A DNA stretch of 6,479 nt, taken from positions 1 to 6,479 of the forward strand of contig JAJXXB010000067.1 of the NCBI GenBank assembly GCA_021781315.1, read 5' to 3'. Shown here in pieces: positions 1 to 5,613 of the stretch. Every line of letters starts with the position of its first letter. Position 1 is the first letter of the stretch. The notes beneath the pieces are model-generated. The model did no database searches. It was not told the origin of the DNA and was given only the letters and a program-made list of their open reading frames with translations. Made by a program: the position numbers and the translations under genes. The stretch comes from Actinomycetes bacterium (GTDB lineage Bacteria; Actinomycetota; Acidimicrobiia; Acidimicrobiales; RAAP-2).

Positions 1-708
1 AGGCTTGGCGCCGATCGCGACCGGCTCCTGGCTGACGAGTCGCACCAGGCGGTGCATCGAACGATTGACCACTTCGGCGAGATCGGGCCGCGGCACGCGA
101 AGCGCGGCCCACGTGCCCGCGACGAACGTGCAGGCTTCGTCGCCCTGACCCGCTCGCGCCAGCGCCGTCGCCGCCTTGAGCAACTGGGTCACCACGACCG
201 CCTCATGGTCCGCGCGCGGGGCCGTAGCGTCAACCGCCGCCTCGGGGCTCGGCTGGGTCAGGCGCTGCATCTGGCCGAGCAGTCCCGCCACCACCACCGA
301 CACGTCGGCCACCAGCGGCGGCAGGAGCACCTCGTTCTCGGTCGTGACGTGCGACGCGAAGAGCGTGGCGAGCAGCCGCGACGCCGCAACGGCGTCCTCG
401 CCGGTCGGCGCGCCGGCGATCGCCTCGACGAGGCTGGCGAGCTCGCGGTGCTCGGCCACCATCGCGACCACCGTCGTGGTCAGCTCGGCGCGCTTGGCGG
501 CCTCCGGGTAGATCGTCAGCTCTTCGGCCGCGGCGTGGGGTAGGACCTCGTCGACGAGGAAGGTCACGAGCTCGGCTCGCGCGAGTTCGTAGCCGCGGCC
601 GCCGGCGAAGCCGTCGGTCAACGCGGCGACTCGTTGTGCGACGGCGTCGCCCAACTGGCGGTGGTGCGCCTTGATCGCCTCGAACGCTTCGTGGTCGGAC
701 ATCGTCAT
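1..708 (-). CDS. Hemerythrin (HHE) domain protein, partial at the left edge
   Basis: The frame is open from the ATG at 708 to the window edge, giving 236 residues and no stop, so the C-terminus is missing. Residues about 5-135 form a hemerythrin-like four-helix domain. The likely di-iron ligands are visible: H15/H16, H58-x3-E62 (in LPHAAAEELTIYP), E86-H87 and H120-x3-E124 (in HVTTENEVLLP). Such proteins bind O2 or NO, or act in Fe-S repair like YtfE/RIC; which applies here cannot be told. Residues about 168-236 form a second helical segment (LLKAATALARAG... through MHRLVRL) of the kind found after HHE domains in some actinobacterial proteins. A purine-rich GGAGAGGGAG lies just upstream of the ATG. 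An in-frame ATG at 702 is an alternative start. The gene follows the DUF488 gene on the same strand but has a dyad (site A) in the 73-nt gap, so it probably has its own promoter. Confidence 0.88.
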   Translation of the reverse strand, partial: MTMSDHEAFEAIKAHHRQLGDAVAQRVAALTDGFAGGRGYELARAELVTFLVDEVLPHAAAEELTIYPEAAKRAELTTTVVAMVAEHRELASLVEAIAGAPTGEDAVAASRLLATLFASHVTTENEVLLPPLVADVSVVVAGLLGQMQRLTQPSPEAAVDATAPRADHEAVVVTQLLKAATALARAGQGDEACTFVAGTWAALRVPRPDLAEVVNRSMHRLVRLVSQEPVAIGAKP

Positions 709-744
709 GGTGCTCCCTCTCCAAGGCGCACGACCGGCGCCCTG

Positions 745-768
745 TAGTTCTAGTGAATTCTAGAATAA
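745..768. promoter_or_regulatory. Operator-like dyad, site A, upstream of the hemerythrin gene
   Basis: The core TTCTAG-TGAATT-CTAGAA (748-765) is a perfect 6-bp inverted repeat with a 6-nt spacer, equivalent to TTCTA-N8-TAGAA. TTCTAG also occurs twice as a direct repeat with a 10-bp period (748 and 758), and ATTCTAGAAT (757-766) is itself a perfect palindrome. The minus-strand TAGAAT at 762-757 fits a TANNNT -10 element, so a bound protein would cover the promoter. It has the same half-sites and spacing as site B and is similar to site C. That it is bound by the regulator at 3299-3952 is inference. Confidence 0.65.
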
Positions 769-781
769 CACCGACGCGGGC

Positions 782-1177
782 CTACGTCGACGGTCTCGTC
801 TTTTTCGTCGCTCGCGCGGTGAGCTCGACGCGCAACAGCTCGGCGCTCGAGTGCTCGACGTCCTTGCTCGCCGTGAGGAGCACGAGCGGCCGCTCGAGAC
901 TGAGGGCGGCGAGGCGTTGCACGATGCCGGCCTGGGGGTCGCCGGCGAGCTCGTCGCGATACCGCTCGGCGAACTCGTCGAACCGGGCGACGTCGTGGGC
1001 ATACCACTGGCGCAGCGCGGGCGACGGTGTGACGTCCTTCACCCACTCGTCGGCGTCGATGGCGGCCTTGGTCTTGCCCCTCGGCCACAGCCGGTCCACG
1101 AGCACCCGGTACTCGTCGCCGAGCCGTCCCTGGTCGCCGTAGACCCGAACGATCGACACTCGCTGGCTCGTGGTCAT
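782..1177 (-). CDS. DUF488 (YeaO-like) family protein
   Basis: The product is a 131-residue soluble protein. It matches the DUF488 signature from end to end: VYGDQG near the N-terminus, RVLVDRLWPRGKTKA (residues about 24-38), a W-V-K-D-V-TPSPALRQWYAHD stretch, FAERYRDEL, and the late LVLLTASKD-x-EHSSAELL block. The biochemical function of the family is not established, and members occur near redox and nitrogen-stress genes. The ATG at 1177 is preceded by GAGGAGGGG at a good distance. The gene lies 37 nt downstream of the Fe-S assembly factor gene on the same strand and is likely the third gene of that operon. The last 15 or so residues are basic and Thr-rich and probably disordered. Family assignment is strong; role is unknown. 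Confidence 0.87.
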   Translation of the reverse strand: MTTSQRVSIVRVYGDQGRLGDEYRVLVDRLWPRGKTKAAIDADEWVKDVTPSPALRQWYAHDVARFDEFAERYRDELAGDPQAGIVQRLAALSLERPLVLLTASKDVEHSSAELLRVELTARATKKTRPST

Positions 1178-1214
1178 CGCCCCTCCTCGTCGCGCGACGA
1201 AGCGTACCGCCGGG

Positions 1215-1577
1215 CTAGCCGTCGCGTCGGACGTGAAAGCCCAGCGCGGCGGCGACCTCGTCGTCCATCATCGACGGATTCCACGGCGGGTCCCACACGA
1301 GTCGCACGTCCACGTCGCCACCGTCGCGCGGGTCGACGGCGAGAACGGCCTCGCGGGCCATGAAGGAGATGCTCTCGGACGCGGGACAGCCGGGAGTCGT
1401 CAGGGTCATCGTCACGACCACGAGGTCGCCCTCGAGCGCCACGTCGTAGACGAGGCCGAGGGACACCACGTCGAGTCCGAGCTCGGGGTCGTACACGTCG
1501 CCCAGCGCCGTCCAGACCCAGTCGAACTCGTCGAGCACCGCGCCGTCGCCGACGTCGACTCGGCCGCCGGTGCTCAC
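1215..1577 (-). CDS. MIP18/PaaD-type metal-sulfur cluster assembly factor
   Basis: The product is a 120-residue protein of the MIP18 (DUF59) family, which includes SufT, PaaD and other Fe-S maturation factors acting in the cytosol. Diagnostic stretches are VYDPELGLDVVSLGLVYDV (residues 28-46), TLTTPGCPASESI (58-70) with the single conserved Cys at 64, and WDPPWNPSMM (95-104). The length suits a single-domain member, with about 20 extra residues before the fold. The GTG start at 1577 overlaps the TGA of the upstream DUF2249 gene by 4 nt (GTGA), so the two are translationally coupled. The neighbouring genes encode iron- or heme-associated proteins, so a role in building or repairing Fe-S centres under stress is plausible. 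The precise client protein is unknown. Confidence 0.9.
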   Translation of the reverse strand: MSTGGRVDVGDGAVLDEFDWVWTALGDVYDPELGLDVVSLGLVYDVALEGDLVVVTMTLTTPGCPASESISFMAREAVLAVDPRDGGDVDVRLVWDPPWNPSMMDDEVAAALGFHVRRDG

Positions 1578-1795
1578 GCGTTCCTCGAGAAGGTGACCTG
1601 CCAGTCCCCCGCCCCGATCTCCACGGCGTCGAAGGCGAAGCCCTGGGACCCGAGGACGCCCTCCAGCGGCACCGGCTCGAAGGGGGCGATGATGACCAGC
1701 TCCTCGTCGAGACCGAGGTGGCCCACGGTCGACATGATCAGCTGGAATGGCTCATCGCCCGCAGCGATGATTGGACGAACGTCGAGAGTTGCCAC
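1574..1795 (-). CDS. DUF2249 domain protein
   Basis: The product is a 73-residue single-domain protein. It shows the DUF2249 pattern: LDVRP at residues 4-8, EPFQLIM (15-21), then LVIIAPFEPVPLEGVL (33-48) and a closing GDWQVTF strand. The family fold is small alpha/beta. Its biochemistry is uncharacterised, but members are often found with hemerythrin-like proteins and near nitrogen-oxide metabolism genes. The GTG start at 1795 is chosen because a near-perfect AGGAGG Shine-Dalgarno lies 6 nt upstream. It is the first gene of the minus-strand operon with the MIP18 and DUF488 genes. Its leader holds a 14-nt palindrome, and its promoter region contains site B. Confidence 0.88.
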   Translation of the reverse strand: MATLDVRPIIAAGDEPFQLIMSTVGHLGLDEELVIIAPFEPVPLEGVLGSQGFAFDAVEIGAGDWQVTFSRNA

Positions 1796-1808
1796 GACTC
1801 ACCTCCTG

Positions 1809-1822
1809 GGCTCCGCGGAGCC
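1809..1822. repeat. Perfect 14-nt palindrome in the leader of the DUF2249 operon
   Basis: GGCTCCGCGGAGCC reads identically on both strands. In the minus-strand transcript it can fold as a 5-bp stem with a CGCG loop, 2 nt upstream of the AGGAGG of the DUF2249 gene. It could act as a leader hairpin affecting ribosome access or RNA stability, or as a second DNA-binding site. Neither is proven. Confidence 0.5.
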
Positions 1823-1827
1823 ACTAT

Positions 1828-1851
1828 TTGTTCTATGCTTGACTAGAACAA
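1828..1851. promoter_or_regulatory. Operator-like dyad, site B, between divergent genes
   Basis: TTGTTCTA (1828-1835) and TAGAACAA (1844-1851) form a perfect 8-bp inverted repeat separated by 8 nt (TGCTTGAC). The flanks nearly extend it: CTATTTG on the left and CAATAG on the right, one base out of register. It lies in the 95-nt region between the DUF2249 operon and the membrane protein gene, so a single bound dimer could control both. Plus-strand TATGCT (1834-1839) fits TANNNT for the membrane gene, and TTGTTC on either strand could serve as a -35. It is the best-conserved of the three sites. Confidence 0.7.
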
Positions 1852-1890
1852 TAGCAGCATCGTCGGCCAGCAACTGATCCGGAGGAGACC

Positions 1891-3288
1891 GTGAGCACGC
1901 CAGAGACGCCAGCGGGGGTCAAGGGAGGCTGGTCCGGCCGGCCGGCGGGCATACCGGCCGGGGTGCCGCCGCCGTCGGTGCCCTTGAGCTTCCTCGGCGC
2001 CGCGGCCGTCGGACTCGTGGCCTGTGGCGTCGCGCTCGTGCTCGCCCGAAGCGTCGCGACGATCGATCCCACCGACGACCGCGTCGTGGGTGCCGCCCAC
2101 TTCGCCATGCTCGCCACCCTCTCGATGGGCGTGCTCGGCGCCATCCACCAGTTCACCCCCGTCATCACCCAGCAGCCCCTGCGCTCGGTGACGCTCTCGC
2201 GCGCCACGTTCCTCAGCTGGCTCGCGGGCTCGTGGCTGCTGCCACTGGGCTTCATGACCCGCCACGAAGTCATCGTCGAGTCGGGCGGCGCCTTCGCCGC
2301 GATCGCGGTGACCCTGCTCGCGGTCAACGTCGCCGCCCCGCTGCGCGCCCGGGGCAAGGGCGCCTCCACCGTCGGGCTGCGCCTGGCCGTCATCGGCTTC
2401 GTGGTGACCGCCTGTTACGGCGTCGTCTACGTGATCGACCGGCGGGGCCAGTGGTTCGAACTCAACGGCCACGTCGTGCTCGCCCACGCGAGCGTCGGGC
2501 TCCTCGCCTGGCTCGGCCTCACCTACCTCAGCGTCTCCGAGAAGCTCTGGCCGATGTTCATGCTGTCGCACGTGCCGGGCCGGCACCGCAGCGGGTGGGT
2601 CGCGATCTGGGCCGTTTTTGCCGGGGTGGTACTCCTCTCACCCGGCCTCCTGCTCGCGTTCCCCGTGCTCGCCATCGCCGGTGCCGCGGTCGTCGCCGTC
2701 GGGCTGGGCGCGCACCTGTGGTCCCTCGCGACCTACATCCACCACCGGCGCCGTCCCGTCGACCTGCACGTCGTCTTCGTCGTGAGCGCCGCCGTGTGGC
2801 TGATCGTCGCCGTGGCGCTCGGCGTGACGAGCGCCATCCTCGCGCACCTCGGGAACCATCGCGGCGTCGCTCTCACCGCGGCCACGGTCGTCGCCCTCGG
2901 GGGCTGGCTGCTCGTCGCGCTCGTCGGCCACGCCCACAAGATCGTGCCGTTCATCGCGTGGTCGGCGCTGCGCGGGCGCGGCGTCGCCAAGAAAGCTGAC
3001 GGATCGCAGCTCATGTTCGCCGATCTCTACAACCACCGGTGGGCGGCCGTCGACTACGCGCTCGTGAACGCCGGCGTCGCGGCACTCGTGCTCGGCTTTG
3101 TCATCGGCAACCAACTCGCGCTCGCGCTCGGCGGTGTCCTGCTCGTCGCCACCGGGCTGACGACGGCGGCCAACCTCACGTGGCGGCCGACCCGGCTCCT
3201 GCGCACCCGAACCGGTCAGCCTGACCAGCCCGCAACGCCCCTCACCGTGCCCGCGACGCTGCGCGCGCGTGCGGGCCGCCCGGGCTGA
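1891..3288 (+). CDS. Twelve-helix heme-copper-oxidase-subunit-I-like membrane protein
   Basis: The product is a 465-residue integral membrane protein with about 12 hydrophobic segments, near residues 33-52, 66-90, 104-122, 131-150, 162-182, 193-215, 234-257, 259-282, 293-314, 327-348, 386-405 and 408-428. The tails are Pro/Gly-rich and probably disordered. The helix count and the histidines resemble heme-copper oxidase subunit I: H70 in helix 2 (AAHFAMLATLSMG), H199 in helix 6 (VLAHASVG), and H347-x-H349 in helix 10 (GHAHKIVPFIAW). The HH pair that would supply CuB ligands in helix 7 is not seen. This suggests a divergent, perhaps non-pumping or sensory, relative. Some such proteins sit near NO-metabolism genes, so NO handling is possible. 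The GTG start at 1891 has GGAGGAG 5 nt upstream. It diverges from the DUF2249 operon and converges on the regulator gene with a 10-nt gap. The family assignment is by pattern, not by search. Confidence 0.78.
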   Translation: MSTPETPAGVKGGWSGRPAGIPAGVPPPSVPLSFLGAAAVGLVACGVALVLARSVATIDPTDDRVVGAAHFAMLATLSMGVLGAIHQFTPVITQQPLRSVTLSRATFLSWLAGSWLLPLGFMTRHEVIVESGGAFAAIAVTLLAVNVAAPLRARGKGASTVGLRLAVIGFVVTACYGVVYVIDRRGQWFELNGHVVLAHASVGLLAWLGLTYLSVSEKLWPMFMLSHVPGRHRSGWVAIWAVFAGVVLLSPGLLLAFPVLAIAGAAVVAVGLGAHLWSLATYIHHRRRPVDLHVVFVVSAAVWLIVAVALGVTSAILAHLGNHRGVALTAATVVALGGWLLVALVGHAHKIVPFIAWSALRGRGVAKKADGSQLMFADLYNHRWAAVDYALVNAGVAALVLGFVIGNQLALALGGVLLVATGLTTAANLTWRPTRLLRTRTGQPDQPATPLTVPATLRARAGRPG

Positions 3289-3298
3289 GCGCCAGCGA

Positions 3299-3952
3299 CT
3301 AATCCGCCCGGTGTGAGACGATGAGCCGGCAGCCGGCGCGGTGCGGGTTCTTCTTCACCAGGCGGTCGACTGACAGCTCGCCGAAGGTGTCGGCGAGCCC
3401 CTCGGCGAGCCCGAGGTGCAGCTGGCAGATCTCGGTGGGGTTGGCCGCGGCGACGTCGGCGAAGGGGCAGCGCTGCAGGACGAACTCGGTCGTCGCGTCG
3501 GCGTCGCGTCGAACCGGTCGAAAGCCGCTGCGCAGCAGTTCGCGCTCCATGGCGGCGTCGGCGTCCAGGCCGTCGGTGACCCGGGCGCGTCGCTGGCCCT
3601 CGCGGTACCCGACGTCGTGCACGCTCAGTCCGTCCTTCATCGCCTCGGCCAGCAGGCCGGCGAGCCAGGCGTAGGGGCCGGTGGTCTCCCACTTGCCGGC
3701 CGCCTCGGGGTGCAACTCGTAGAGCAGGGCTGGGCGCCCCGGACGCGACCGGGTCTCGACCTGCTCGACGACGAGCGAAGCCTCCTTCAAGATGGCCAGG
3801 TGCTGGCGCACCGCGTTGTGATTGAGGCCGATGAAGTCGGTGAGCTCAGCGACGCCCACGGGCCGCTTCGCCTCGACGACGTAGCGGAACAGGCGATAGC
3901 GCGTCGGGTCGCCGAGGGCTCGCGCCTCACGCTGAATGTCAGGTGTGTCCAT
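3299..3952 (-). CDS. Winged-helix regulator with Cys-rich sensor domain (SufR-like)
   Basis: The product is a 217-residue cytosolic transcription factor. Residues about 5-80 form an ArsR/DeoR-like winged helix: ARALGDPTRYRLFRYV, then the helix-turn-helix VAELTDFIGLNHNAVRQHLAILKEASLV, then a wing with RSRPGRPALLYEL. The C-terminal half ends in C162-PF, C176-x2-H179 and C208. This C-x13-C-x2-H-x28-C arrangement is like that of SufR-type regulators, which hold an Fe-S cluster and lose repression when it is damaged or absent. Cluster binding is inferred. The ATG at 3952 has only a weak GAGAGG about 11 nt upstream. A minus-strand -10-like TAGCAT (3981-3976) and site C lie just before the gene, suggesting autoregulation. 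Its likely targets are its own gene and those next to sites A and B. Confidence 0.85.
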   Translation of the reverse strand: MDTPDIQREARALGDPTRYRLFRYVVEAKRPVGVAELTDFIGLNHNAVRQHLAILKEASLVVEQVETRSRPGRPALLYELHPEAAGKWETTGPYAWLAGLLAEAMKDGLSVHDVGYREGQRRARVTDGLDADAAMERELLRSGFRPVRRDADATTEFVLQRCPFADVAAANPTEICQLHLGLAEGLADTFGELSVDRLVKKNPHRAGCRLIVSHRAD

Positions 3953-3975
3953 GGATCTCGCAGCCTCTCGCGCAC

Positions 3976-3981
3976 ATGCTA
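3976..3981 (-). promoter_or_regulatory. Putative -10 element of the regulator gene
   Basis: On the minus strand TAGCAT fits TANNNT. It would start transcription near 3968, leaving a short leader before the ATG at 3952. With a 17-nt spacer the -35 position falls inside site C (3987-4010), so a repressor bound there would block RNA polymerase. No clear -35 hexamer is visible. Confidence 0.4.
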
Positions 3982-3986
3982 CCGTG

Positions 3987-4010
3987 ATTCTCTAGTTTCT
4001 AGCAGAACAA
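3987..4010. promoter_or_regulatory. Operator-like dyad, site C, upstream of the regulator gene
   Basis: Aligned to site B, the right half CAGAACAA (4003-4010) matches at 7 of 8 positions. The left half ATTCTCTA (3987-3994) keeps TCTA at the inner edge, and the spacer is again 8 nt. It also contains CTAG-TTT-CTAG (3992-4002). It is a weaker, imperfect version of sites A and B, as is common for autoregulatory operators. It lies 35 nt or more upstream of the regulator start and well downstream of the merA stop codon. Confidence 0.45.
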
Positions 4011-4084
4011 CTCAGCGGCGATCGTGCACGGGACTCGACGTCGCCCAGCGACACACCAACGGCCTTGCGACGCCGGCTACCGCC

Positions 4085-5536
4085 TCAGGAGGCACAGCAC
4101 GAGAGCGCCGAGACGTCCCGGGTGAAGGACTGGGCGGTGAGCTTCAGCGCCTCGGCCATCGTCAGGTACGGCGTCCACGCCTCGGCGAGCTGGGTCACCG
4201 TGCGACCCGCGTCCATCGCGTGCACCGCCCCGGCGATGACCTCGCCCGCCTGGTCGGCCAGGACGTGGACCCCGAGCACGCGCCCCGTCTCGCGCTCGGC
4301 CACGATCTTCACGACGCCGCGCACGTCGCGGTTGACGATCGCGCGCGGGACCGAGGCGAGCGACAGCGTGCGGGCCTCGACCTCGAGGCCCCGTTTGCGC
4401 GCCGTCGCTTCGCCGAGCCCGACCGAGGCGATGGCCGGTGCGGTGAAGGTGACCGTCGGCAGGGTCGCGTAGTCCACCGTGTTGTGCTCGCCCGCGACCG
4501 CGTTGCCGGCGACGACGGCACCGTGCCTGGCGGCCACGTAGACGAACTGCGGCCCGCCGGTGACGTCGCCGGCGGCGAAGATCCGCGGGTTGGTCGTGCG
4601 CAGCTCGCCGTCCACGATCACCTCGCCGCGGTCGCCGACCTCGACGCCGACCGTCTCGAGTCCCAGTGCCCCGGTCGCCGGGCGTCGTCCCGCGGCGACC
4701 AGCAGCGCGGCCGCCTCGACGTGCTCGGTACACGAGGGTGTCAGCATCGTCGCCGCGACGCCGAGAACGCTGCGCGACACGCGCTGCACGATGGCAGGCG
4801 TGCGAACGGTGATGCCCTCGTCGGCGAGGACCCGCGCGAACGCCTCGGCAACCTCGGGCTCGTCGAAGGGGGCGATGCGCTCGCGCGACTCGACGATGTG
4901 CACGCGCGCGCCGAGGCGCGCGAGCAGCTGGCCCATCTCGAGCCCGACGGCGTTGGCGCCGATGACGAGCACCGACTCGGGCACGTGCGCCAGGGTCAGC
5001 ACCTCGGTCGAGGTGAGGTAGGTAACGTCGCCGAGTCCCTCGATCGGCGGGATCCACGCCACGGCGCCGGTCGCGATCACGAAGTGCGTCGCGTCGATGG
5101 GCTCGCCGTCGACCTCGAGACGCGGACCCTCGACGAATCGGGCGTGGCCCGAGCGGATCGTGAACCCGTAGAGGTCAGCGAGCACGGCGTACTTCTCGCG
5201 TCGCAGGGACCCCACGAGCTCGTCCTTGCCCTCGACGAGGGCCGCCATGTCGACCGGTTCGGCCGCGGTCGCGACGCCCGGGAACGGCTGGTCGATCGAC
5301 TGGTGGCGCGCCTGCGCCGCGGCGAGGAGCGCCTTGGAGGGCACACAGCCCGTGTTCACGCACGTACCGCCGACGACCCCCTGTTCGATCATGACGACCG
5401 ACGCGCCTCGGCGCCGGGCCTCGATCGCCGCGGCGAAGGCGGCGGCGCCCGAACCGACGATCGCGAGGTCGTAGCTTGACGAGCCGGCGACGGCCGGCGC
5501 GTTGCGCTGGGGTATGGGGCTCAGATGGTGTGGCAT
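4085..5536 (-). CDS. merA: Mercuric reductase
   Basis: The product is a 483-residue FAD-dependent pyridine-nucleotide disulfide oxidoreductase that reduces Hg(II) to volatile Hg(0) with NADPH in the cytosol. It shows the FAD-binding DLAIVGSGAAAFAAAIEA (residues 23-40), the redox pair C59 and C64 in GGTCVNTGCVPSK, the NADPH-binding VIGANAVGLEMG (191-202), AAGDVTGGPQFVYVAA (321-336), VPRAIVNRD (396-404), TPYLTMAEALKL (455-466) and the C-terminal vicinal C480-C481. The last two features separate MerA from dihydrolipoamide dehydrogenases. The N-terminal HMA-like (NmerA) domain is absent. The ATG at 5536 is preferred because GAGGAG lies 6 nt upstream. An in-frame start at 5608 would add 24 residues and run through the MerR-type promoter. 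It is divergent from merR. Confidence 0.96.
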   Translation of the reverse strand: MPHHLSPIPQRNAPAVAGSSSYDLAIVGSGAAAFAAAIEARRRGASVVMIEQGVVGGTCVNTGCVPSKALLAAAQARHQSIDQPFPGVATAAEPVDMAALVEGKDELVGSLRREKYAVLADLYGFTIRSGHARFVEGPRLEVDGEPIDATHFVIATGAVAWIPPIEGLGDVTYLTSTEVLTLAHVPESVLVIGANAVGLEMGQLLARLGARVHIVESRERIAPFDEPEVAEAFARVLADEGITVRTPAIVQRVSRSVLGVAATMLTPSCTEHVEAAALLVAAGRRPATGALGLETVGVEVGDRGEVIVDGELRTTNPRIFAAGDVTGGPQFVYVAARHGAVVAGNAVAGEHNTVDYATLPTVTFTAPAIASVGLGEATARKRGLEVEARTLSLASVPRAIVNRDVRGVVKIVAERETGRVLGVHVLADQAGEVIAGAVHAMDAGRTVTQLAEAWTPYLTMAEALKLTAQSFTRDVSALSCCAS

Positions 5537-5564
5537 CGTCCGCTCCTCGATCCGTCTACCGTGG

Positions 5565-5596
5565 ACGCTAGACCCTCCAGTCAAGGGGAGAGTCAA
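5565..5596 (-). promoter_or_regulatory. MerR-type merA promoter with operator dyad
   Basis: On the minus strand, the -35 TTGACT (5596-5591) and -10 TAGCGT (5570-5565) are separated by 20 bp, the stretched spacing typical of promoters activated by MerR-family proteins through DNA distortion. Within the spacer, ACTCTCC (5593-5587) and GGAGGGT (5578-5572) form an inverted repeat with one mismatch and an 8-nt centre. The layout resembles CueR/ZntR-type operators. The activator is presumably the adjacent merR product, which likely also controls its own divergent gene. Confidence 0.8.
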
Positions 5597-5613
5597 GGAG
5601 ACTGTCAACCGCC

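Noticed and set aside
1921..1966. GGCCGG-rich repeats near the start of the membrane protein gene
   Set aside because: They encode a Gly/Pro/Ala-rich disordered N-terminus and are explained by local composition; no ordered repeat array is present.
1843..2586. Minus-strand open frames antisense to the membrane protein gene
   Set aside because: They are low-complexity His/Arg/Gly translations opposite a gene with 12 clear membrane segments and a good ribosome site.
4082..4093. GCCTC-AG-GAGGC inverted repeat at the merA stop, as a terminator
   Set aside because: The loop is only 2 nt, the usable stem is 4 bp, and no T-run follows, so it is too weak to call.
3416..5479. Long plus-strand open frame covering most of the regulator and merA regions antisense
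   Set aside because: It is antisense to two well-supported genes, its translation is Arg/Gly/His/Asp-rich without domain motifs, and long antisense frames are normal in GC-rich DNA.
5537..5608. Upstream in-frame start for merA at 5608
   Set aside because: It would place the MerR-type promoter and operator inside the coding region. The ATG at 5536 has a well-placed Shine-Dalgarno and gives the usual MerA N-terminus.
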